A DNA stretch of 64,000 bases. Source: Desulfurellaceae bacterium bin18 (GTDB lineage: Bacteria; Desulfobacterota; Binatia; Bin18). Both the position numbers and the translations under genes were made by a program. The notes beneath the pieces are model-generated. The model made no database searches. It saw only the letters and a list, made by a program, of their open reading frames with translations, and was not told the DNA's origin. The stretch spans positions 1-64,000 of the forward strand of contig MPMI01000003.1 in assembly GCA_002238415.1 (NCBI GenBank). Reading direction: 5' to 3'. Shown in pieces: positions 1-8,674 of the stretch. Position 1 is the stretch's first letter, and each line of letters begins with the position of its first letter.

Positions 1-313
1 TGGGGAGAGGGAGCAGATTTTCCCTCCCCCCGCTGAGGGGGAGGGCCAGGGAGGGGGGGCGTCCCGCCCGCCTCTTCAGACGCATCGGAAATCGCTGAAA
101 ATGCTTTAGCGCGATTCACGTTAGACTGTAGCCCGGCTGTTCCGCTCTCGCCATGCTGGCCGTGAGCCGGCATCCTTGCTTCGACTTCGCTCCGCTACGC
201 TCAGCACGAACGGGGGACCGTTAGTCCTGAGCCTGCCCTGAGCAAAGCCGAAGGGCGTCAGGCGCAACGCGCCTGAAGTCGAAGGGTGACACAGCATCGT
301 GAAGTGCTCTGGT
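1..313. other. Intergenic region with GC-rich repeats, no gene seen
   Basis: No convincing coding frame is present. Bases 1-60 are runs of CCCTC/GAGGG that look like a worn copy of the CCCTCTCCC...GGGAGAGGG hairpins found at 15360 and 40737. Bases 180-290 hold the two halves of an imperfect inverted repeat: one half reads CTTCGACTTCGCTCCGCTAC, the other contains CCTGAGCC and ends in GAAGTCGAAGGG. This resembles interspersed repeats common in environmental bacterial genomes. No promoter was recognised. Confidence 0.5.
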
Positions 314-445
314 TTACAGAGTCTTCAGTATCCTGTCGTACTCAGTATGGCTGCCTATCCAAAACCAAATCATTCGATCTTCAGCAATTGCCCCAATGGC
401 CCGGTATTGCAGAGATATTCTCACAGAATAAACAGGGGCCGTCTT
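314..445 (-). pseudogene. C-terminal remnant of a RelE/ParE-family toxin
   Basis: The last 43 codons read like the end of a RelE/HigB-like mRNA-interferase toxin: YSVRISLQYRAIG followed by MIWFWIGSHTEYDRIL. In the family this is the final two beta strands, with the typical 'R.GxYRAL...I.FWIGxHxEYD' pattern. The upstream half of the toxin is missing. The frame upstream reads unrelated sequence, and no antitoxin gene lies beside it. I therefore call it a decayed fragment rather than an active toxin. A REP-like palindrome follows at 503. Confidence 0.6.
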
Positions 446-502
446 TGTGTGCCCTGTGCCCATAAAGACGGCGGTCATATTGCTGCCGGTATCGACCAAC
501 AG

Positions 503-531
503 TAGGTCGGATTAGCGGAGCGTAACCCGAC
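503..531. repeat. REP-like imperfect palindrome (GTCGGATTA family)
   Basis: GTCGGATTA, an 8-9 base GC-rich loop, then TAACCCGAC form an imperfect inverted repeat directly after the 3' end of the methyltransferase gene at 536. A better-preserved member of the same family lies at 38169-38198. It may act as a terminator or mRNA stabiliser. Confidence 0.6.
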
Positions 532-535
532 ACCC

Positions 536-1147
536 CTACTGCGGTCGCTTGACTGCGACACAGATCAACAATTTCTCCTCATCCGTATATTGTGTCACCG
601 TCAGGCCATGCGACCCGAGGAAGGCATGTGCTTCGTCCTGTGAGGGTAATGACGTGATCGGAAACGGCTCTGAGCGGACGAGCCCTTCAACAAACACTCG
701 GCCTTCCGGGTGACTGATCACGACCCGCCCTCCCGGTCGCAGCATGCGCAGGATATTGCGTAGCGTCCCAGGCTTGTCCGCGATATTGCCATACATGCCG
801 TTCATGAAGACCACATCGACGCAGGCGTCGGGCAGGTCCAGCTCCCGGATGTCAGCCTGGTGGCGTTCGACTTCGGGGTAACGCTGGGCGACCTGTTCCA
901 GCATCTTGCTCGACAGGTCGCAGGCGTAGATGCGGCCGGGACGATACTTCCGAATGTCGGGCATGAGTGCCCCCGTCCCCGTCCCGACATCCAGCACGTT
1001 TTCTCCGGCCTGAATGTCAGGCGCGGCAACGATGCGTTCCATACGAGCGCAGACATCCTGGGGCAAATCGACCAGAAAACGGTCGTACACATTATCAAAC
1101 GCCTGGCGTTGTTTCGCGTTGAATTGGGCAATCTGTTCGTCGTTCAT
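536..1147 (-). CDS. Class I SAM-dependent methyltransferase
   Basis: This 203-residue protein is predicted to transfer a methyl group from S-adenosylmethionine; the acceptor is unknown. Motif I (VLDVGTGTGA, about residues 51-60) and the acidic end of strand 2 (YACDLS, about 72) form the SAM pocket of a Rossmann-fold methyltransferase of the UbiE/Methyltransf_11 type. MLRPGGRVVIS is the usual post-IV motif. The reading frame is open for ten more codons upstream, but the ATG at 1147 has AAGGA seven bases before it and clears the 3' end of the Uma2 gene, so I chose it. It is probably co-transcribed with that gene. Confidence 0.8.
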   Translation of the reverse strand: MNDEQIAQFNAKQRQAFDNVYDRFLVDLPQDVCARMERIVAAPDIQAGENVLDVGTGTGALMPDIRKYRPGRIYACDLSSKMLEQVAQRYPEVERHQADIRELDLPDACVDVVFMNGMYGNIADKPGTLRNILRMLRPGGRVVISHPEGRVFVEGLVRSEPFPITSLPSQDEAHAFLGSHGLTVTQYTDEEKLLICVAVKRPQ

Positions 1148-1155
1148 GCGTTTCC

Positions 1156-1728
1156 TTATCCTTCTTGCTCCAGCCACCAGCGGCCCAGGTCAATCTCAAT
1201 GGCCGCAAAGGGTTCGGCCCGTATCATGCCACTCCCCCCGTGGGTACTCATTACAACCCAGCGTTGCGCTTCCAGACGATACACTTCCAGGGTGCGCAGG
1301 CCGGAATCAACCAGCCACAAATGGCTGACCTGCTCTCGGGCATAGATCGGCATTTTGAGTACCCGGTCGCTACGGCCCGTGCTGGGCGAAACAACCTCAC
1401 ATACCCAGTCAGGAGCCAGTTCGCTATACGGCACATCCTCCAGCACGGGCATACGCTCTCTGCGCCACCCGGCGATATCAGGCACGAGAATATCCGCTCC
1501 AAGGTGCAATTCCGGCTCGAAGAGAATCCACCAGCCCCCAGGACCATCAGGACTACCACTCCCCCGGTCGAAGGAGTCAAGCTGGCGGGAGATAATCGAA
1601 ACGGCGCGCGCGTGGGGGAAGGACGGCCGTGGTGCGGTCGTCAATTCGCCGTCAAGGATCTCCGCAACAAAACGCTCAGGGACCTGGAGCAGGTCTGCAT
1701 AGGCGGCTCGTTTCCGCGCCGGGTTCAT
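1156..1728 (-). CDS. Uma2 family protein (PD-(D/E)XK-like fold)
   Basis: This 190-residue protein matches the Uma2/DUF820 family, which has a restriction-endonuclease-like fold and no settled function. Visible family marks are the E-P-E-L-H-L-G stretch, then LVPDIAGWRRER, then VCEVVSPST, where the acidic residues of the putative metal site fall, followed by K.PIYAREQVSHLWLVD. The frame is open upstream to 1905, but those residues are Cys- and Pro-rich and unlike the family. The ATG at 1728 (MNPARKRAAYADLLQVPE) gives the normal length. Its stop is eight bases from the methyltransferase start at 1147, so the two probably share a transcript. Confidence 0.75.
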   Translation of the reverse strand: MNPARKRAAYADLLQVPERFVAEILDGELTTAPRPSFPHARAVSIISRQLDSFDRGSGSPDGPGGWWILFEPELHLGADILVPDIAGWRRERMPVLEDVPYSELAPDWVCEVVSPSTGRSDRVLKMPIYAREQVSHLWLVDSGLRTLEVYRLEAQRWVVMSTHGGSGMIRAEPFAAIEIDLGRWWLEQEG

Positions 1729-1845
1729 GGCTGGGAGCTTACCACGGGCTTGACAGCCGGGGAAGCAGCACCACGGGCGAACTGTGGTCAGAAGGAGAGA
1801 AAAAGCGTATGTTTGGAGGAACATCTGACAGTGAGGAGTATCCTC

Positions 1846-2307
1846 ATGAGTACCGCAGTATCCACTCCGTTGCCCGACCTCAGCTTGTACGACAAAGATT
1901 TCCACGCCTGGCTATTTCAGACTGCGGACCTCCTTCGACAAGGCCGGTTGGCTGAAGTTGACGCTGCACATGTTGCGGAGGAATTGGAAGACATGGGGAA
2001 ACGCGAGCGTCGGGCCTTGGAAAGCCACATCAGAAACGTGACTCTGCATTTGCTCAAATGGCGTTATCAGTCAGACAAGCGCACACTCTCCTGGCGCAAA
2101 TCTATTCGGAACGGACGCCTTGAGATTCAAGCCCTTCTGAAGGACAGTCCGAGCCTGACAAGCCAGCCGGCCCAGATGTTGGTGAACGCCTATCCCGCGG
2201 CCCGGGCGGACGCTGTCGATGAGACCGGGCTCAGCGAGGAGGCGTTTCCAGCTCAGTGCCCGTTTACCGTCGAGCAGGTTTTGGATGCGGAGTATTGGGG
2301 GGAGTGA
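1846..2307 (+). CDS. DUF29 domain-containing protein
   Basis: A 153-residue protein of the DUF29 family, common in cyanobacteria and proteobacteria and of unknown function. Diagnostic features are the opening 'LYDKDFHAWLFQTADLLRQG', then VAEELEDMGKRERRALESH with its alternating acidic/basic helix, then HLLKWRYQ. The long open frame begins at 1165, but the family N-terminus coincides with the ATG at 1846, which has GAGGAG about eight bases upstream. It diverges from the Uma2 gene across a short gap. DUF29 genes are often found near toxin-antitoxin loci, as here, but no functional link can be read from the sequence. Confidence 0.8.
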   Translation: MSTAVSTPLPDLSLYDKDFHAWLFQTADLLRQGRLAEVDAAHVAEELEDMGKRERRALESHIRNVTLHLLKWRYQSDKRTLSWRKSIRNGRLEIQALLKDSPSLTSQPAQMLVNAYPAARADAVDETGLSEEAFPAQCPFTVEQVLDAEYWGE

Positions 2308-2317
2308 GGCGGGAAGA

Positions 2318-2695
2318 TCACGCTGCTCTTCTTAATTTTGTCGGGCGTATCAACACCTCTGCTGAGATTCCAAATTTCTCGTGTAACCGACGGATCATAT
2401 TAATGGATAGTCCGCGGCGTCGATTGAGCACCTCAGCTACTCTGGTGCGGCTTCCTAAGACTCCTTCCAAATCCTTACGCGTGAGTCCCTGCTGTTCCAT
2501 ACGGAATGTAATCGCCTCAATCGGGTCAGGCGGGTCTATGGGATAGTGATCGTTTTCATAGGCATCTATGAGTGTTGCAAGGATATCGAGGCGGTCGCCT
2601 TTTGGGGTGCCGGAGGGAGCCCCCCACAGCCGCTCAACCTCCTCTAAGGCTGCTTCATAGTCTCCCTCTGTTTTGATGGGTTTAAGGTTTTTCAT
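2318..2695 (-). CDS. higA: HigA-type antitoxin (XRE helix-turn-helix)
   Basis: This 125-residue protein is the likely antitoxin for the HigB-type toxin encoded just upstream at 2682-3014. The N-terminal part (MKNLKPIKTEGDYEAALEEV) is typical of HigA-like antitoxins. The helix-turn-helix occupies about residues 68-115: TFRMEQQGLTRKDLEGVLG, then S.TRVAEVLNRRRGLSINMIRRL. A longer frame begins at 2779, but the ATG at 2695 has AGAGGT eight bases before it and overlaps the toxin stop by 14 bp, giving translational coupling. The order toxin-then-antitoxin is that of HigBA systems. HigA proteins normally repress their own promoter; no operator palindrome was recognised. Confidence 0.85.
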   Translation of the reverse strand: MKNLKPIKTEGDYEAALEEVERLWGAPSGTPKGDRLDILATLIDAYENDHYPIDPPDPIEAITFRMEQQGLTRKDLEGVLGSRTRVAEVLNRRRGLSINMIRRLHEKFGISAEVLIRPTKLRRAA

Positions 2696-3014
2696 ACTTG
2701 ACCTCTTTAACGTTAATCTTATCGTAGTCTTTGTGCGTACCGACCCATTTAATCCACACAATGCCTTTCTCAAAGTCAACCGATACTATCATCCGATAGA
2801 CATTCCCTCTGATATTGAAAACAATGCGGTCTGCCGTAACGATACTCGCGGTCGAATACTGACGCTTCACGTCAGCGGTACTGACCCATTCTGCTTTTTT
2901 TACCTCGTTAAACCAAGCGTCTAAGGCAGCTTTCAGAGCAGCTTTATCAGCATGGCCGATTTTCGATTCTACGAACTCCCGAAGAGTCCGACGAGCAATA
3001 ATGCGCACCTGCAA
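2682..3014 (-). CDS. higB: HigB-family mRNA-interferase toxin
   Basis: This 110-residue protein has the hallmarks of the HigB_toxin family, ribosome-dependent mRNA endonucleases of the RelE fold. Visible are MQVRIIARRTLREF at the N-terminus, the central IVFNIRGNVYRMIVSVDF strand pair, and the C-terminal WVGTHKDYDKI, which carries the conserved histidine-aspartate-tyrosine region. It is first in a two-gene operon with the HigA-type antitoxin, overlapping it by 14 bp. The length is normal for the family, so the pair looks intact and potentially active. Confidence 0.85.
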   Translation of the reverse strand: MQVRIIARRTLREFVESKIGHADKAALKAALDAWFNEVKKAEWVSTADVKRQYSTASIVTADRIVFNIRGNVYRMIVSVDFEKGIVWIKWVGTHKDYDKINVKEVKYEKP

Positions 3015-3102
3015 TTCTTATCACATACCCATTCGGGACACAGGCAAAAGGGCAGGCAACAGGGCAGGCAACAGGCCCGCCCCTCCAAGCATTCCGGCGT
3101 CC

Positions 3103-3999
3103 CTACACCGCAGTCCATTTTTCGCGCAGGAATTCTCCGACCCGTTCGATGCCTCTTTTGCCCTCATCCAGCATGGGGTGAAAGGCATGCCAGACATGGA
3201 TCATATTGTCCCAGATTTCGAGGGTACATTCGACACCCGCCGCTTTTGCTTTTTTGTCGAAGGCAATGGCGTCATCCAGAAGAATTTCATCCCGACCGAC
3301 ATGGATCAACACCGGTGGCAGGCCGCTGAGATCGGCCAGATTGGGCGACGCATAGGGATGCGTGGGATCGCCGTCACCAACATAGAAGCCCGCCATACGT
3401 TTAAGACCGTGGACGGTCACCATGGGGTCGGCGGCGGCTCTGGTCTGATACGACTCGTTCGAGCAGGTCATATCCGACCACGGGCTGATCGCCACCGCGG
3501 CTGCGGGCATGGGGACGCTATTATCACGCGCCGCAACCAGGGTCGCCAGGGTCAAGCCGCCCCCGGCCGAGTCTCCGCCGATGGCCAGATTTTTTGGCGA
3601 AAATCCTTGCTCAATCAGCCATTTGAGTGAGGCGACACCGTCGTCCACCGCGGCCGGAAAGGGGTCTTCGGGTGCCATACGGTAATCAACCAGCAACACC
3701 GCGGACTGGGCGCAGCGGGAGATTTCTCCCGCCAGCGAGCGGTGCGTATTGATTGAGCCCACCACATAGCCTCCGCCGTGCAGATACAGGATCGCTCGCT
3801 CGGCCTGACTGCCGGGCGCCCGGACCCACTCCGCGTCACGATTCGCCACGCTCACCGCTTCCGTCTCAATATCGTCCGCGGCCGGGAAGGCCAGCTTTTC
3901 CATGCTTTTACGCATGGCCTCAATCGGCGGCTCAACATCCGCCGGAAGCTGTTTTTCGCGTAAAATCTGTTTCAGTTTGTCAATGCTCATTCCCGCCAT
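3103..3999 (-). CDS. Alpha/beta hydrolase, hormone-sensitive-lipase family esterase
   Basis: This 298-residue protein is a carboxylester hydrolase of the HSL (bacterial lipase family IV) group. It shows the oxyanion-hole motif HGGGYVVG (about residues 74-81), the nucleophile elbow GDSAGGG (about 144-150), a DEILLDD acid region and the catalytic histidine in MIHVWHAF near the C-terminus, so the triad is complete. No signal peptide is seen, so it should be cytoplasmic. The ATG at 3999 follows an AGGGAGGG Shine-Dalgarno sequence, which is why the longer frame to 4059 was rejected. It is transcribed divergently from the ParA gene, about 110 bp away. The substrate is unknown. Confidence 0.85.
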   Translation of the reverse strand: MAGMSIDKLKQILREKQLPADVEPPIEAMRKSMEKLAFPAADDIETEAVSVANRDAEWVRAPGSQAERAILYLHGGGYVVGSINTHRSLAGEISRCAQSAVLLVDYRMAPEDPFPAAVDDGVASLKWLIEQGFSPKNLAIGGDSAGGGLTLATLVAARDNSVPMPAAAVAISPWSDMTCSNESYQTRAAADPMVTVHGLKRMAGFYVGDGDPTHPYASPNLADLSGLPPVLIHVGRDEILLDDAIAFDKKAKAAGVECTLEIWDNMIHVWHAFHPMLDEGKRGIERVGEFLREKWTAV

Positions 4000-4112
4000 T
4001 GGCTTCCCTCCTTCGCGTGATAATGTAGACACCCTATGCTTCATCGCTACCCTTGTCACTATTGCGCTCTTGGCTCACCGCAGGGCAAGGACGTAGTCGG
4101 AGTGTGAGTGAA

Positions 4113-5033
4113 ATGCAGGTGTTGGCGCTCTATCATATGAAGGGCGGGGTGGGAAAAACGGCCGCCGCCGTCAATCTTGCCTACCTGGCGGCACAGTCTG
4201 GGGCTCGGACCCTCCTCTGCGACCTCGACCCTCAGGCTTCGGCTACTTATTATTTTCGCATCCAACCCAAGCTCAAAGCCAAGAAGAAGGTTTTCGCGTC
4301 TGGCGGGAAGCATCTTGAAAAGAGCATCAAGGCCACCGATTTTGCGCACCTGGACCTGCTACCGGGCGCCTTGTCTCACCGCCACCTGACGGAGGTGTTT
4401 CAGCAAGCCAAACACCCGGCACGCTGCCTGCACCGCAGCCTGGCAGCGCTTCGGGACGAATACCAGTATGTGATCCTCGACTGTCCGTCCGGGGTGAGCC
4501 TGATGGCGCAAAACGTTTTCCATGCCGCAGATTACGTCCTGATTCCCGTCGTTCCCTCGCCGCTGTCGGTCCATGCGTATCAGCAGCTCCGGACGTTTTA
4601 CACCAAACACGGCTACAACCCCCACAAACTCCGCACGTTTTTCTCCATGGTGGAGCGGCAAAAAAAGTTGCATCAGTCCGTCATGCAGGAGCTGACCGCT
4701 TCCCACCCCGAAGCCCTGCCGCAAGCCATCCCGTATCTGGTCGACGTCGAAAACATGGGCATCCACCGGGAGCCGGTTCTCGTCTCCGTTCCGCATTCCC
4801 GGGCGTCCCGGGCGTATGAACAGTTGTGGACAGCAATGGAAGCGCGACTCAATCAGTCTCACCCAGGCCCTCTGCCCGCTCTTGCTGATCCTGATGGTCT
4901 TGCGGACCGGCAATCTCAACCCGACCAGAACCGTTCAAGGGCGGAATCATTGGATCAATCGCCGCAATCAACGTCCGAAACTCTTCCACACCCCGCTGTT
5001 GCAACTCCTGCCGCTCCGAAGTCAGCGAAGTAA
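4113..5033 (+). CDS. ParA/MinD-family ATPase
   Basis: A 306-residue ParA-type ATPase. The deviant Walker A motif KGGVGKT (residues 10-16) is followed by CDLDPQAS (Walker A') and VILDCPSGVS (Walker B), so nucleotide binding is intact. ParA-like proteins position chromosomes, plasmids or large protein assemblies; no parB gene is adjacent, so a cargo-positioning or orphan role is possible. The C-terminal 45 residues are Pro/Ser/Gln-rich and low-complexity, and are encoded in the stretch that runs 185 bp into the 3' end of the opposing CHAD gene. A GTG nine bases upstream (4104) is an alternative start. Confidence 0.8.
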   Translation: MQVLALYHMKGGVGKTAAAVNLAYLAAQSGARTLLCDLDPQASATYYFRIQPKLKAKKKVFASGGKHLEKSIKATDFAHLDLLPGALSHRHLTEVFQQAKHPARCLHRSLAALRDEYQYVILDCPSGVSLMAQNVFHAADYVLIPVVPSPLSVHAYQQLRTFYTKHGYNPHKLRTFFSMVERQKKLHQSVMQELTASHPEALPQAIPYLVDVENMGIHREPVLVSVPHSRASRAYEQLWTAMEARLNQSHPGPLPALADPDGLADRQSQPDQNRSRAESLDQSPQSTSETLPHPAVATPAAPKSAK

Positions 5034-6456
5034 GCAGGATTCCCAGGGCGGGGCGTGTGCCATTTTCGTGAAAGGCAAAACCTCCGCTGGTCGTACCGAA
5101 CTGTTGGATCAGGACGCTCTGGACGCTGATGTCCTGTATCCGGCCCAAGGTCCGCTGGACACGCTTCAGGTGCTTAAGCACGTCTCGGACAGGGAGTTCG
5201 GGCAAGGCGGTAATAAAAAAATCCAGCAGATAGCGAAGTTTTTTGCATTCGATTCTCAACTCATGGAGCCGCTCGCTGCCGGCGTGTTGCAGGCTGTGCG
5301 GCTCTATTAAGGCGAGCGCCCGATATTTCTCGGCCACACGTTCGAGAACGAAGGCTTCCACGGTCGGGGTATGCGGAGCATCTTCCCCAGGCTGACTCGC
5401 AAACGCCTCCCACTCCCGCATCACGGCCCGATACCGCTTGGTCTCAAATGTCTTCACCAGGGTCCGGTAGTGTTCTCTGCGTTCCTGCTGGAGAAAAACG
5501 AAAAAAGGGTGGAGAGCGGACCGGTGGTCAGCCGGAATCCGCTGACGGTAGTCGTCCTGCACCAGGAGAAAGGCATCCAGGTCCCGCGCACTCCCGGTTG
5601 AGCGGCCGAGCTGGGCCAGAGCTTTACGAAATCTCTGTGTGGCTTTGGGAGGAAAAACTTCACGCGTCTGTCCAAGCAGGGAGCGCGCCCGTCTGACGGC
5701 AACCCGAAAGTCGTGCAAATAGAGTGGGTCATCTCCCTGACGCAGGCCCCGCTCGTTGTAGCGCACCATGGCCAGGAGTAAGCGTAAGAGGCGGCGCACC
5801 GCCCGCTCAACCGAGACCTCCGGCGGTAACGGCAAGGGGCGTTTGACCGAATATTTACCCGGGGAGCGCCCTGCTGTCGCCAACACTTCCTGGTTGACAC
5901 TGCTGGTCGCCGGTATGAGGTCCTGTTCCTTGCACCACAGCACTAATCGTTGGGCCTCTCTCTGATAGCCTCTGAGCGGTTGGACCCAGATACGCGGCCG
6001 GAGGGGTAGCCCTTGATTTTTTTTCGCCACAGCGTGCTCTTCAATAATCAGACGGACCGTTGTCTTCTGGCGCTGGTCGAGTATCCGTATCGGCAGAGTA
6101 CGGGAGTGCAGGCTGAAGAGCCGGGTGAGCGGGAGATCATCAATCAGCGTCACCAGGCGCTCTCGCAAACGGCCCCGCGGCAAATCCGTTGCCGCAGCGG
6201 GAAGGGTGGGACACCCCAGCTCTTCAAGCGGGAAGACGGCATCATATGACCGGAGAGCGAGCGTTTTCGCGCTCACACAGAGGGTCAGACGGTACAAGCT
6301 GAGTTGCCAGTCAGCCGTGTCGTACTGGGTCCGCCGCTCTACCTTGAGCGGCTCTCTGTGGATGGAGAATGTCTCTGCCAGGGCCTCAAGAAATTTTTTT
6401 CTGCTCCAGCGTCCTCTGGGAAGGAGTTGAGTATCGGTTATGTGTTCTCTTGGCAT
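4849..6456 (-). CDS. CHAD domain protein (likely polyphosphate-binding)
   Basis: This 535-residue protein has a C-terminal CHAD domain (about residues 240-500), a helical bundle rich in basic residues. Two repeated halves carry the conserved histidines: LHDFRVAVRRARSLL and RLHELRIECKKLRYLLDFF. CHAD domains bind inorganic polyphosphate and often lie near polyphosphate kinase. The N-terminal 220 residues resemble a degenerate CYTH-type triphosphate tunnel domain, with scattered Arg and Glu residues but no clear ExExK motif. It converges on the ParA gene and shares its last 185 bp with that gene on the other strand. The ATG at 6456 lacks a strong Shine-Dalgarno sequence; the frame is open to 6528. 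Confidence 0.75.
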   Translation of the reverse strand: MPREHITDTQLLPRGRWSRKKFLEALAETFSIHREPLKVERRTQYDTADWQLSLYRLTLCVSAKTLALRSYDAVFPLEELGCPTLPAAATDLPRGRLRERLVTLIDDLPLTRLFSLHSRTLPIRILDQRQKTTVRLIIEEHAVAKKNQGLPLRPRIWVQPLRGYQREAQRLVLWCKEQDLIPATSSVNQEVLATAGRSPGKYSVKRPLPLPPEVSVERAVRRLLRLLLAMVRYNERGLRQGDDPLYLHDFRVAVRRARSLLGQTREVFPPKATQRFRKALAQLGRSTGSARDLDAFLLVQDDYRQRIPADHRSALHPFFVFLQQERREHYRTLVKTFETKRYRAVMREWEAFASQPGEDAPHTPTVEAFVLERVAEKYRALALIEPHSLQHAGSERLHELRIECKKLRYLLDFFITALPELPVRDVLKHLKRVQRTLGRIQDISVQSVLIQQFGTTSGGFAFHENGTRPALGILLTSLTSERQELQQRGVEEFRTLIAAIDPMIPPLNGSGRVEIAGPQDHQDQQERAEGLGETD

Positions 6457-6572
6457 GCACTCAACGAGGGCACTCCAAGATTTTCGTCTGACCCCTGCCC
6501 TCGCGCCTGTACTTGTAGCGCAGCCCACCTTGCTCCGACAATACCGGTCCCCCTCTCGTGGACTGTCCGCTG

Positions 6573-8414
6573 CTAATCGCCCAGCGGCGTACCGGCCCAG
6601 TTTTTGCCGATCACTGCTTCGACGGCAATCGGGACCTGATCCGCGACGATCTCTCGCATGGCTTCAACCATATGGCTGGTCAGCCACGCCTGGGCGGCTT
6701 GTGCGTCGGCCAGCGGTGCTTCGACCAGGATTTCGTCGTGTACGCAGGCCACGGGCGTCGCCCTCGGTACTTGGTCGCGGTGTTCAAACAAGCGCGCCAG
6801 AGCCAGCTTGAGACCGTCTCCACCCGTGCCTTGTACTGGGATATTGAGGAGCACGTTAAAGTGCCGCACCCCCAAAAAACGGCGGCCGGTGAGGGTGCGG
6901 GTTTCGAGGCCGCCCTGCCGATTCCTTACCTGCTCGGCCTGTTGTTTGGCCTGCTGATGCCAACGGGCGACGCCCTGATAAGTGAGAAAGAACGCGCGGT
7001 GGTATTGGGCCGCCTCTTGGTCGGACATGCGGACACCGTACTTTGCTTCCGCATCCTGTTTCAGGCCGTTCACCCCCATGCCGTACAGCAGGCCGAAATT
7101 GACGCTTTTAGCGAGCTGGCGGTGGTGCGGTTCGACCTGATTGAGCGGGATGTGCAGGATGCGCGAGGCGGTCAGGGCGTGCAGGTCGGTTTCCTCTCGA
7201 AAGGCTTGCAGCATGGTCGAGTCGTTGGCCAGGGCTGCGGCAATCCGCAGCTCGACCTGTGAATAGTCGGCCTTAATCAGAGCTCTTTCCGGTGCGGCGC
7301 AAAAGCAGGTGCGAAAGGCGCGCGCCTTCGGGATTTGTTGGATGTTCGGACCGCCGCAACTCATACGACCGGTGGCCGTCCCGTTCTGAAAATACACCGG
7401 ATACACCCGGCCCGAGTCTGTATCGAAAAACGAGTCGATCACACTCCGGCCATAGGTACTGACCCGTTTGGCGACCTCTTTATGGCTGACCAGCAACTCG
7501 GCAATGGGATGGTCGATTTTCTTCAGCGTGGCAGAGCGGGCATTGGGCAGCTCGATGCCGAGGGTCTGGAACAGGGCCTTGATTTGCTGCGATGACGCCC
7601 AGTTGATGCTCATGCCGACATCCCGGGCGTAGGTATGCAGTTGATGGCTGAGCGATTCGAGTTGGGCCTCATCTTCCAGCGTCCGCGCCAGCCATCCTTG
7701 AGCGTCAAAGGCGATGCCGGCGAGTTCCAGCCAGGCCAGCGCCTTGACGCAGCGAAACTCAATCTCCGCCGCCCGTTCCAGGCCAGCCTCGGCCAGGGCC
7801 GGCCGCAACCGGTCGTACAGCGACCACAGCACACCCACATCACGGGCGGCATATTCACACTGGGCAGGACTGAGTTCTCCCGACCAGTCGGCGGTTTGCA
7901 GATGTTTGGGGAGAGCCCGACCCAATTCCTGTTCCACTACCTCTTCGAGACTGTGGCGGACGCGCAGCCCGGCTTTGAGTACTTGGCTGGCTAACATGGT
8001 GTCAAAAACGCTAGCGGGCCAGGGACAGCCCGCGGACACAAGAAATTTTAGATCAAACTTGGCATTGTGGAACAGCCAGCGGCGCGGCGTACTGAACAGG
8101 GGGAAGAGCGCTTCGATGGGGATATGGCGTACATCAAACAGATAGGCGTGGTCCGGTGTCGCGATCTGGATGAGCCGTAGCGCGTCTTTCCGAAAGTCGA
8201 GCCCGGTTGTTTCGGTATCGCAGGATAAGGTAGGTGCGGCCTGCAGGCCGGGCAGCGCACGCTCAAGCTGGGCGGGTTCCGTCACCAGTGTATACTCAGG
8301 CGTTTCACACACGGGCAGGGCCTCAGACGGAGCCGCCTGATCTGCCTGAGAGCCCATCTCTTCCGGGAAGAGAACCCCTTGTTCGTATGGCTGTACCATG
8401 CTTCGTCTTGCCAC
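6573..8414 (-). CDS. DNA polymerase I-like enzyme with 3'-5' exonuclease, no 5' nuclease
   Basis: A 613-residue family A polymerase. Residues about 40-215 are a DnaQ-like 3'-5' exonuclease with DTETTGLDF (Exo I), HNAKFDLKFL (Exo II) and YAARDVGVLW (Exo III). Residues about 290-610 are the polymerase, with motif A (ADYSQVELRIAA), the finger helix motif B (RQLAKSVNFGLLYGM) and motif C (CVHDEILVEAP). All catalytic acids are present. The 5'-3' exonuclease domain of normal PolA is absent, so the length is about two thirds of PolA; such forms occur in phages and as accessory bacterial polymerases. The frame opens with GTG at 8414; an in-frame ATG at 8399 is the alternative start. Confidence 0.88.
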   Translation of the reverse strand: MARRSMVQPYEQGVLFPEEMGSQADQAAPSEALPVCETPEYTLVTEPAQLERALPGLQAAPTLSCDTETTGLDFRKDALRLIQIATPDHAYLFDVRHIPIEALFPLFSTPRRWLFHNAKFDLKFLVSAGCPWPASVFDTMLASQVLKAGLRVRHSLEEVVEQELGRALPKHLQTADWSGELSPAQCEYAARDVGVLWSLYDRLRPALAEAGLERAAEIEFRCVKALAWLELAGIAFDAQGWLARTLEDEAQLESLSHQLHTYARDVGMSINWASSQQIKALFQTLGIELPNARSATLKKIDHPIAELLVSHKEVAKRVSTYGRSVIDSFFDTDSGRVYPVYFQNGTATGRMSCGGPNIQQIPKARAFRTCFCAAPERALIKADYSQVELRIAAALANDSTMLQAFREETDLHALTASRILHIPLNQVEPHHRQLAKSVNFGLLYGMGVNGLKQDAEAKYGVRMSDQEAAQYHRAFFLTYQGVARWHQQAKQQAEQVRNRQGGLETRTLTGRRFLGVRHFNVLLNIPVQGTGGDGLKLALARLFEHRDQVPRATPVACVHDEILVEAPLADAQAAQAWLTSHMVEAMREIVADQVPIAVEAVIGKNWAGTPLGD

Positions 8415-8674
8415 AAGAGCGGTTGGATCTCACCTTTCAGAGTCCCACGTGTTTTCCTGCATATTGACCCAGCCCGGTATCAGAACAGGTAATCCCTCCC
8501 AGGATTATTACAAAATTTAGCAGTAGACAGAATACGGATGCCGTCGTCGGTCCGACGGCTCTGGGACTCCAGCCGCTCTCCAATTGACACCCCCCGGAAT
8601 CATTTCATCAGAAATTATGTTAGGGTAAAGCATTAGGAGTAAGACCGAATAAAGGAGAACAGAAGCATATCCGC

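Noticed and set aside
8584..8674. Promoter for the HAD gene at 8675
   Set aside because: TTGACA is present at 8584 but no acceptable -10 box lies 16-18 bases downstream.
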